Assembly: GCA_030268105.1 (NCBI GenBank)
Contig: BSDZ01000014.1
Location: 635,501 to 699,500, forward strand
DNA: 64,000 nucleotides
Direction of reading: 5' to 3'
DNA from: Volvox africanus
Taxonomy: Eukaryota > Chlorophyta > Chlorophyceae > Chlamydomonadales > Volvocaceae
Below the pieces are notes generated by a model. That model saw only the letters and a list, made by a program, of their open reading frames with translations. It had not been told where the DNA came from and searched no databases. Made by a program: the position numbers and the translations under genes. This document shows, piece after piece, positions 56,252 through 64,000 of the stretch (position 1 is its first letter; each line of letters begins with the position of its first letter).

Positions 56252-56585
56252 TGTCATGAAGATATGAAGTTTCTGTCATGACGTTAGACTGGCGTTTGGT
56301 CTTCTGACACTAAGCCAGCAATCACTTACCTAATCAGTGCACTTGAAGATCTAGATCGATGGTACGACACTTAACTCTTTGACAATATATTTGGCGAGGT
56401 TCTCATACCTCATTAGCTGTTTTGTAACAATCCGTTGCTTGCTTGAGACTTTTGCTCTTGTCTCTTAATAGGCTTGAGGCACGGTACAGCTCACCAGTTG
56501 GACACGCAGCAGCCGGACTACTAATCTGCTTTGAGCTTGCAGGTGTATACGTAGGCTTCGGCTGCATCGACACGTTTTTCCAACA
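56252..56585 (+). repeat. 3' LTR of copia H, second part
   Basis: It matches 49410-49741 nearly base for base and ends TTTTTCCAACA, followed by the target duplicate CTCAT. Confidence 0.95.
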
Positions 56586-56796
56586 CTCATGATGCCTATA
56601 GCTGATCTTTCCGAAGGAGATCTTCTGGTTTCAGCAATGTCTTTCGGAGTCTTTGGCTGGTGAATGTGGGGGGTAGGTCAGAGGCGGAGCCTGTGGTTAA
56701 CCTCACTGTGGCCACGATGGGCAAGCAAACTGAACCCAAGCCAGTTGGGTGCAAGGAAGCCGTTTGAATGATTCAAAAGGGCGCCCATGGACTGCT

Positions 56797-57612
56797 TGTT
56801 GTAGTATCTCTTCTGCTTTGCTGATGTAATGTCTGCACATCTCACATGTTAGACGCTTAGATAGAAGTACTCTTAGACAGCAAAGCACTCCGTAGCGACG
56901 ATAGGACAGCGGAAGACTTGGAAGCAAGGAAAGATATAACTTACAATGATTGCCGAATACAATGTAATGATCGGCCGTCAGACCCAGCGGGCGGCGATCA
57001 TCATACGGCTGATGGCAAGGCTCGGACTTAGCTCAGGTCGCAGCAATAGAGCAGATGGTAGTAGTTCAATGGACACAGATGTGTTCCAACAGCATACAAA
57101 GATGTTCTGATGTACCTGACCGTCCTCGCATCTATTATACGCGTGATATCGGAACGCAGTACAACTCACACTAGGAGGCCGATCCTAAGTGTGGTAAACC
57201 CTAATGCATATTTCCGATATCCGTGTATTCGGACAAATAATACTTCATGACGTTCGTAAAACGTAAGGGTCCGAATAGCGACATTCGGTTGGTGATCAAC
57301 CACTGCGACGTAGACGAACTTCACACTCGCACACTACGCATACCAGCGATAGATTAATAATATGGCAAATCTTATTAGTTTAATAGTTCAAGTCATTATT
57401 ATGCAATGCGCTCATGCTTCTCCGATTAAGTCAACGGCGCGACAGTCATGCGGCTGGCAGTGCGATGGGACAAGTCGCAGTGCATGACATACCAAACTAG
57501 CTAAATATATGCAAATATAAATATTACTGGTATGCATTTATTACGTTCGCTTATCGCCTTGTAAAGTCGCATCGACCCCACGCATAGGCGATAATCGAAC
57601 CGTAATACAACA
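56797..57612 (-). repeat. Solo LTR of family A inside fragment G (LTR4)
   Basis: It runs TGTTGTAGTATC to ATACAACA (816 bp) in minus orientation. The coding text of G continues across it (HGLL before, MRPQ after), so it is an insertion into G. No internal element sequence is present on either side, the mark of a solo LTR made by recombination between two LTRs. The conserved hairpins are at 57167-57193, 57271-57288 and, imperfectly, about 57353-57380. The flanks do not show a clear 5-bp duplication. Confidence 0.82.
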
Positions 57613-58242
57613 CTTATGAGGCCTCAGTTGCATTTGAATGCAAACACCACTGAAACCTCTGTGGATCTTGAGGTAGATGCATTGTTGCAAGGGTACGCAG
57701 ACATTTTTAATGACGTACCTGGGCTTCCACCTATGAGTCATGTCGATCATACCATACCACTCGTATCTGGAGTGCAACCCGTTTCACAACATATGTTCAG
57801 GTTAAGTCCACTGGAGCTGGACAAGGTGAAGCGCCAGGTGACGGACTTGCTCCCGAAGGGTATGATTCACCCCGTCCCAATTTTGTTTGTCAGTAAGAAG
57901 GACGGGACTTTGCGCACGTGCATTGATTACTGGAGTTTGAATGCGATCACGATCAAAAATCGCTACCCTTGGCTGCGTGTTGATGACCTGCTCAATAAGC
58001 TGAAGGGTTCGGCTTATTCCAGCTCGATTGACTCGCAACAGGGTTACAATCAGATCCGAATTGCTGCATCTGACATTCCGAAAACCGCTTTTCAGACGCC
58101 CTTTGGTCACTTCGAGTACATGGTCTTGTCGTTTGGGTTGAATAATGCCCCTGCGACACATGGGTTTCAGGCGGTTATGGACACATGTTCAGACCATTTT
58201 TCGACAGATTTGTGGTATGCTACTTGGACGACATTTTGGTGA
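57613..58242 (+). pseudogene. Fragment G reverse transcriptase
   Basis: RT is recognisable through [77 protein letters not shown] and, in another frame, CYLDD near 58215. Some codons are lost (STSPYSA is missing before PVPILF). The frame breaks before the catalytic block. Confidence 0.88.
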
Positions 58243-58244
58243 TT

Positions 58245-58680
58245 CCAAGCATTGTCGGGTAAGGGTCATGGGTTGTTGCAACCTATGCCTGTCCCGAATG
58301 CACCTTGGTAGAGTGTTTCCATGGACTTGGTAGTCACGCTGCCCAAAACTGAGCGGGGATAGGACTTGGTGCTCGTCATGGTCGACCGATTAACTAAGAT
58401 GGTTCACCTAGCACCATGCACGTCGTCCTGCACTGCTGAGCAAATGGCATGATTGTTTTTTGACAATGTGGTTCAGGTGAACAGCGTTCCTAAAATCGTG
58501 GTTTTGGAACGTGGAGGTCAATTCACGTCTAAGGTTCGGGAAGTACTCTGCAAGCTGGTTAGTATGCACGTTAACCTGAGCACGCATACCACCCGCAGCC
58601 TGATGGACAAACCGAATGCACAAACCTCATGTTGGGTGACATGGTGCGCATTTTTGCTGATGGGTGTTAGGGTTTGCTCG
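58245..58680 (+). pseudogene. Fragment G integrase
   Basis: Starting at SGKGHGLLQPMPVPNAPW the integrase reads [29 protein letters not shown], then FFDNVVQVNSVPK, LERGGQFTSKV and VNLSTHTTRS. The second catalytic block DRGGQF reads ERGGQF and several stops interrupt it. Element A has the same blocks unbroken. Confidence 0.85.
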
Positions 58681-59120
58681 CACACCTCTTGTTTGGGATA
58701 TTTATTTACTGCTCACGATTGACATGTGCGAATTTTGGATAGCACAAGCAATATACCCCCTTTGGTCACCGCAGGAACCCCGTCCTGAACTACCCTTCTA
58801 AACTGTCTTGCCATAATGGTGTGCATGTGTATATGTGTGTGCAAACATCCGTGTATGTATGACGTTTGTATTACATGTGGCCAAGCTGGCTTGTGTCAAA
58901 GGACATTCTGTCACATCTGGAACCCAGGGGCTCCAGCTGAGACGGGTCCTCATAGGCTGGCACCAACACACAGAAAACCTCCCAAGAAATTAATAAACAG
59001 TTAGGATGCCACGTCACAACGAAGTCCGCTGGGCCTGGTCATCTGTTCAGGAATGCCATAGCCTATTCCGTCACAACCCTTCCAAAATGCAGCCCAGGCC
59101 CTTTCAGAGATAACAGGCCC
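58681..59120. other. No gene recognised
   Basis: A GT-rich patch (TGTGCATGTGTATATGTGTGTG near 58820) is the only feature seen. Confidence 0.4.
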
Positions 59121-59189
59121 ATTGCTTAGTAGCATGTTCGCGAGCCTGGCGCACCATCCCTTTATAAGCAGCTGGGGACCTGAAACCAT

Positions 59190-59710
59190 GATGCGTCCGT
59201 CCTTCCCTCTCTCCCTACATCCCTCCGTCTCTCCCAGCCTCCTTTCCTTCATTCGTCCCTCCCTCCCTTCGTTCCCACCTCCCTCTATCCCTTCCTCCCA
59301 CCGTCCCTCCGTCCGTCCCGCCCTCCCTCCGCCCCCTTCTGTCCGTCCCTCCCTTCCTGACGGATCCTCTACCTGTTGGCACAAGAGTGAAGGAAACACG
59401 TGGTTAAAGGGAAGGAGGGAATGGCTGACAGAGGAGGGAATGGTGGGACCGAGGGATGGGGGACGAGGAAGGGTGGGACGGACGGCGGGGGGATACGAGG
59501 GGCGGACGGACGGAGGGGGAGAGGGAGGGAGGGACGAAAGGAGAGGGGAGAAGGACTGCGGAAAGGACGGACCGACGGATGGGGCCGGTGAGGACGGATG
59601 ATGGGGAAGGGATGGAGGGAGAAACGGAGGGACGGAAGGGAGGGAGGAATGTACGGACGGACGGGGGGGGGGATGGATTGAGGAACGGAGGCACGGACGG
59701 ACGGAGCTGC
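59190..59710. repeat. Two-armed minisatellite, pyrimidine then purine rich
   Basis: From 59190 to about 59360 the plus strand is built of CCCTCCGTCC/TCCCTCC words. From about 59405 to 59705 it is built of the complementary type, GGGAGGGACGGA. A spacer of about 45 bp (GATCCTCTACCTGTTGGCAC and on) separates the arms. The long Pro/Ser and Gly/Arg frames across it are by-products. The array sits just beyond the apparent 3' end of the KDZ gene. Confidence 0.88.
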
Positions 59711-59759
59711 TTTCCTCCACCCCTTCCCCCCTTGCTTCCTCCCCTCCATGGACCAGACC

Positions 59760-62595
59760 AGGCACTAAGGGGGCTGATACCGTGCTGAAGCTCCAGCTTG
59801 TCCAGCTCCGTCCGCACTTGCTCCTTTTGGGAACACGAATTGGCCGCCGCCAAAGTGACCTCTGCCAGACACGACGGCCAAGGCTGATGCCGCGTTTACA
59901 AGCCTGCCAAGCTCCTTCTCTTTTTGGCGCAGCTTGACGAACGAGACCTAAGGAAGGGTAGGCAGTCCCTTCACGATTCACGGGTAGTTATTTGCAGGGA
60001 TGCTGCGTAACATCAGAGTTCTTCACGAGGGTATACTGGGTTTATTCCTGATTATTTGGGTTTATTTGGATTTATTCCTGATTATCCCCTAAATATCCTT
60101 GTGCTCCAGTATATATAGCCCCTAAGCACAGCCTCACCTGAGCCTCACTAAAGCAAGTGGCAAGATTGTCAGGCAGGAGGACCCCAGAGCAGCTGAGCAT
60201 GTAGGGGGCATTTTCGAAGATATGAAAAATGCCGGGACCCATCTCGTGCGTAAAACAATGCATGACGTACCTGCCACGCATCCTTGTCAGCTACTTTCGG
60301 CGAGCCAGCTGGCAGTACGCACTCCAGGAACCGCTCAGCTGCCGCCGCCATGTCGTTGATGCCTCTATCCGCGGCCTCCGAAGTCACCCGGAGGAGCTCC
60401 ATTTAGAATTGCACTGTGCACCAGTATCGGTGCATTTCAGTTGTACGACAACAAACTCATCAGGATCGCTTTGCGTGAGCAACAAAAATACGCACAACGC
60501 CGCGTCTTGGCATCTGCAGACTTCTTCACCAGCCATTGTACGGCCCTCTTGAGCTTCGATCGTGCCAGCAGCGCCAGGTGCGCCTCTATGAAACCACGCC
60601 GATGTGTCAGTAACATGTACCGCATCAGTGGCCCGATCGGCTGCATCGGATTTAGCCTGCACATGGAAACTACCAATAACCCGGGACCCCACCTTCCCCA
60701 TACTCCACAGCTGCTCTATCTCCTCGCCAACTCGCCAGTCTGCCTCGCCGGTGTAGCGACCACTGTTCTGCAGTTGGCAGGCCAGATCATGGCCTGCGCC
60801 ATGCATCCAGTTGACAAGGATGCGGAGTGATGCGGCCTCGTCAGGCAGGTCTGGATGCTGAGCGATGAACCGCTCCCACTTGCTGTGAATTCGGCAACCG
60901 ACGTCAAAATAAATATCCTGAAGATCGGGACGCTGCCCTATTGGGTACTCAAGCATGTATAGGTAATAAGAGAACTGCTCTGAAGTCCGCATGTCGCAGA
61001 ACAACCCACGAAGCGGGACGGTGTGCATGCAAGCCGCGCAACATATACCATGGATATCTACAATGCAACTCAACGCTGCTGCATCCGAACGAGCACAATG
61101 CAACGAGGAACGGCAGGCAAGCACCTCCTCCGCTGTTTTGCTTGACGATGCTTCACGCCCATTGTCGCCATTAAGTGTGTGCCGGAGGTTGAGGCATCCT
61201 GCAGCATGTAGGGACTCCACCTTCTTGTCGACAGGCCCAAAGAACTGGGTAATAGATGGCTGGATGCCTGGCCACAACTGGTGTAGTGGCTGAGCTTTGT
61301 GACTGCGACCATCGAGACAGAGAGTCGGAACTTATCAGCTGACTGCACCACGCTGCTGGACTTATCCCCGATCGTGCCTGCACCAGTGTAACCGCCGGCA
61401 ACGACGCCAGTGTCCGTTTTGGTGCCCTCACCGCCATCCTGCAAACCAGCACCAGAAGGAGCCGCACTTGGTCCAGCATCAGAGCCCGCGCCTACAGTTG
61501 CATCCAGGTCATGGCCGGCTGCAACAGTTAAGCCCGCAGCCCCATCTGTAATGGTTGTGATAGGGGAGGCGAGACTGTAGAGCAGAGGGCAGAAGGGGGA
61601 AAGAGGAACAGGAGAGAAACACCCCATTCAAAATCAGGAAGCATACATAGCCAAAAAGTCAAACACCATACGGCAAGAGACCCACTAACTCATGCAATCC
61701 TCACACAAACCGCTGCATAAGGCATGTCAGATTGTTGCCATATATATACCTGCCGCCAGTTTGCTCCTTGCTCTAGGCTCAGGCAAAGTCATTGTCAGAT
61801 GCTACGGAGACAGAATTCCTGGGACACACCCAGGAAAGTTAATAAGCATCCGGGAGAAACAGGAACAAACAGATACCCCACTGCTGAGAAACCTCCAGTC
61901 AAGAAACAAGGCAAGCCCACAGCTGCACCCCGTTCTAGCTTACATGCCCGACATGCTCAGCCCGTCATTCAGTCCACGTAATAGGTATGCATCGAGAAGG
62001 CGCATGTCATACCACACGTGGGCATCGATGGGGAAGCTGTAAAAGCATCCTCCTGGATCGCTGATGACGTAAACGCCTCTGTGCAATGTTGACACGTTAC
62101 GCGAGGAAGAGAGATGGTGCCAGAGCCGAGAAAACCCATGAAGTATACATCCGCCGATGATTCTGTTCGGCCCGCTGCTATGGGATCATGGAAGCAGGCG
62201 TGCTGGCTGCACCACATGTCATGGTCTGCTGCTACATACGTTGGGTTTGCTGTAAAACTAATGCATTCAGCGTTGCATCCCCTGCATGCCTCAGCCCCGC
62301 TGTGGAGATCAGTTCTTTAATTCCCGGGAGCTTCGCCGCCCACGCTGCGTCCGCTGCAGACACGCGGTCCATAACCGTCCGTCTGGGGAAGAGGCATACA
62401 GCGCTCCACCTTCTGGGTCCGCCCGAACGCCACAAAGAAGCGTTTGTGGCACGCGCGGGAAATCAACTGCCCTGGTCTGGCTGCGGCACTTCTCGTACGA
62501 GGCAAAGGTCGCGGCGTGGGCTCTCGAGGTTGTGGTGTGATTGCGTTTGGAATCTTCCTAAGTTTTCTAGACATCGAAATTCGACGATGTCTCAC
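59760..62595 (-). pseudogene. KDZ-family DNA transposase gene, intron-containing and decayed
   Basis: The catalytic part is in 60384-61277: a Cys/His block (SCIVDIHGICCAACMH), IYFDVGCRIHSKWERF (DVGC, Asp125), WMHGAGHDLACQLQ and RVGEEIEQLWS (184-192). This is the order of the Kyakuja-Dileera-Zisupton transposases, where an Asp and a GExxExLWS block belong to the active site. Upstream, 61969-62217 has VTCQHC and AFTASPSMPTCG, matching the usual FPATP.PT region, and 62317-62595 holds a basic N terminus starting at MSRKLRKIP (62572). Downstream near 59800-59950 lies a coiled-coil tail (RQKEKELGRLVNAAS, QKEQVRTELDKLELQHG). The pieces lie in different frames, with a possible intron donor (CAG/GTACGT at about 60275). 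KDZ elements cut and paste and make 8-bp target duplications; ends were not identified here. Frameshifts suggest it is inactive. Confidence 0.65.
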
Positions 62596-62751
62596 GGATA
62601 CGTTGAATTATTCGGCCCTGTGGAAAGCTATGCAAGTACAACCATTCCATGGTATCTGCGTAAGTTTACGTCATCAGTGCATTTGTTTGGAAATCCCATA
62701 AACTCTGATCAATATGTGAAAGCCAAATAACAAAATGCTAACACAAATAAG

Positions 62752-62977
62752 CAAGCGTGGTATGACGCAATCTGACCTTGCAGTATCTGTGGCGGCTTTG
62801 CGTCGACGCCACTCTATATGGTGTCCTACATATAGTGGCATCCTACGTATAGTGATACACCCGAAAAAGTCAGAACACTTTTGGGACTTTCTGTAAGATC
62901 AATTTACTTTGTGGCGCACACGATACGTGTGATCTCACGTATCGTGTAGTCCCATGTAGAGCCCGACACTTGACCGG
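62752..62977 (+). repeat. Dispersed repeat R1, copy 2
   Basis: Direct-orientation match to 22650-22871. It includes a perfect 12-bp inverted repeat, ACACGATACGTG (62918-62929) with CACGTATCGTGT (62936-62947), and a triplet of 15-17 bp units at 62810-62865. It ends with the shared TAGAGCCCGACACTTGACCGG. It lies upstream of the KDZ start codon and may be the 5' end of that transposon. Confidence 0.75.
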
Positions 62978-63331
62978 GAGTCCTAGCTGCGGCCGGCGTA
63001 CTAGGGCTCAATTGCTTCGCAATAATTGTACGGCGGTTCTGAACGCCAAAATCAGGAAGGTCAAACACAGAGTTCATTTCGGTGGGAGAATTTCTCCCTC
63101 GCTACATGCAAACAGTCCCTAATGGTTGCAGAAGGGTTCACGCCATTTGCAAATACACCTTACATGGTTGTAACGGGAGCCGCTACGCCAAAAAATTGAA
63201 TATTATGGAGGGGTTCAGCTCGGCTGAAGTTGGAAGGAAGCAGTGCCCAGTCGATTACAAGCGGCAGGTATATTTTACAGGGGCGATTCTCAGTCCGCGT
63301 ACTCCCATTTAACCTTGTGAACTTCATTCAG
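62978..63331. other. No gene recognised; upstream of the myristoyltransferase exon
   Basis: The first coding exon of the following gene should lie in or left of this stretch, but no convincing start was found. Confidence 0.35.
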
Positions 63332-63543
63332 GCGAAAGATAAGTATGCCTTTTGGGAAACTCAGCCGGTGGCTCAGTTCAGAGAAGGCAGCGAGGTACGC
63401 GATGAAAATGAGATTCGAGCTTTTGGATGGCAGCTTCATTGTCCCTCAATGGGCTTTTATCCTTGTCAGGGTGTGGAGGGTCCTATTGATGCTCCCAAAA
63501 CGGTGGATGACGTGCGTTCTGAGCCTTACTACCTGCCAGAAAG
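63332..63543 (+). CDS. N-myristoyltransferase-like gene, two exons (partial)
   Basis: Exon 63332-63394 (after CATTCAG) reads AKDKYAFWETQPVAQF and ends at a GTACGC donor. A 75-bp intron follows. Exon 63470-63543 (after CTTGTCAG) reads GVEGPIDAPKTVDDV, RSEPYYLPE, and ends at a GTGCGA donor. This is the N-terminal signature of glycylpeptide N-tetradecanoyltransferase (FW.TQPV..F and GPI..PKT..DVR.EPY.LP), which attaches myristate to N-terminal Gly of cytosolic proteins. The phases fit (0, then 2). Further exons (for example the expected YEW and NYVEDDD region) were not found in the remaining 450 bp, so the gene continues beyond the window or is a truncated copy. Confidence 0.75.
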
Positions 63544-64000
63544 GTGCGATGCCGTGACCCTGCAACACCATTTTTACTGACTTCTATCTCGTTGAAAGTA
63601 ATGATGAAGATTTCGCCAAAGTGGGCAGTAGGGCAAGGAAGGTTTGTCCACGTATGGGTGTTCATCCATAGCAGCGCAGTCAGACACAGCAAAGATTTCA
63701 CCGAGGTTGTGCAGTAGTCTTAGCGTGCTCAGGAGCCCGCTTGGTTCCAGCTTGGTTCATATAAGGGTTTCTTCGGACGTCACCGTTGCTCGGCGAATAC
63801 TGGCCGCTGGGAGCTGGCACTCGGCAAAAGGCAACGGTCCCACTCGAAGTAGTAGTCCTGTGCAATACCATACGCCCTAGTGCTCTCCATGCACCGCCGT
63901 ATGGAAGGCTTTTAAATAGGCATGGGTTCCCCTATTTCGTGGAGTGATTAAATTTGTGCCATGACTTGAAGCGCAGGTTTAATATGAACTCGGGTTGTTT
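63544..64000. other. No gene recognised at the right edge
   Basis: This would be intron or downstream sequence of the myristoyltransferase-like gene. Open frames of 70 to 80 codons exist on both strands but none has a known domain. Confidence 0.35.

Larger units (their letters stand above)
49319..56585 (+). mobile_element. Ty1/copia element H with both LTRs
   Basis: H has a 5' LTR (49319-49741), a primer site, Gag and Pol in copia order (protease, integrase, RT, RNase H), a polypurine tract (54431-54442) and a 3' LTR that is split (54443-54481 and 56252-56585) by a 1.77-kb insert. The element is flanked by the duplicate CTCAT (49314-49318 and 56586-56590). Gag has one in-frame stop and Pol several frameshifts, so it is non-autonomous now. 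Confidence 0.95.
56591..58680 (+). mobile_element. Gypsy fragment G (family A), split by a solo LTR
   Basis: G is on the plus strand. The protease-RT linker is at about 56672-56796 (SEAEPVVNLTVATM, CKEAV, QKGAHGLL; one TGA after KEAV). After a solo LTR it resumes at 57613 with RT. Internal deletion joins the RT palm directly to the integrase region at about 58245. Everything upstream of the linker and downstream of the integrase is missing or beyond recognition. Confidence 0.82.

Noticed and set aside
59001..59981. 326-codon minus-strand protein
   Set aside because: Most of it is minisatellite translated as Pro/Ser. Only the first part (near 59800-59950) might be the tail of the KDZ gene.

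Overview
This window looks like nuclear DNA of a eukaryote, most likely a green alga or another member of the Viridiplantae. Three things suggest this: short GT-AG introns (68 to 113 bp) in a KH/WW RNA-binding gene, chromodomain Ty3/gypsy and Ty1/copia retrotransposons, and a KDZ-type DNA transposase. The species cannot be fixed from sequence alone. Most of the 64 kb is transposable elements in several states of decay. Host genes are few: one apparently intact four-exon KH/WW gene (26064-27824, minus), two exons of an N-myristoyltransferase-like gene (63332-63543, plus), and a candidate multi-exon gene of unknown function (40784-43581, plus).

Left third (1-22067). A minus-strand LTR of gypsy family A (655-1491) sits inside a broken copia polymerase (1492-2651). 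From 3426 there is a three-level nest. Gypsy element C (plus, 3426-7450 and 20611-22067) is split by element B of the same family in the opposite orientation (7451-20610, 5-bp target duplication CAGGG). B is split by element A (9527-16251, duplication ACTGG). B and C carry a Dam-like adenine methyltransferase domain with an intact NPPY motif between the Gag zinc finger and the protease. A, and the related element D at 44-48 kb, carry a homologous domain in which the motif reads IPSS.

Middle (22068-44242). It holds minisatellites, dispersed repeats and the KH/WW gene. A chromodomain tail with its 3' LTR (32159-33245, element E) is followed by gypsy element F (about 33632-38480, minus). F has RT, RNase H, a C5 cytosine DNA methyltransferase domain, integrase, a PHD finger and a Tudor-like segment. 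A CCCCGT-rich array and the candidate host gene follow.

Right third (44243-64000). Element D (minus, 44243-48477) is cut by a plus-strand family-A LTR. A nearly complete copia element H (49319-56585, duplication CTCAT) lies next, and its 3' LTR is split by a 1.77-kb insert full of TTTTATGGAA/TTCCATAAAA words. Then come gypsy fragment G (plus) split by a solo LTR (56797-57612), a two-armed purine/pyrimidine minisatellite, an intron-containing decayed KDZ transposase gene (59760-62595, minus), and the myristoyltransferase exons. The main theme is repeated capture of DNA methyltransferase and chromatin-reader domains by LTR retrotransposons. All retrotransposon copies here are inactivated by nonsense changes, frameshifts, deletions or nested insertions, so none is predicted to move by itself as it stands.
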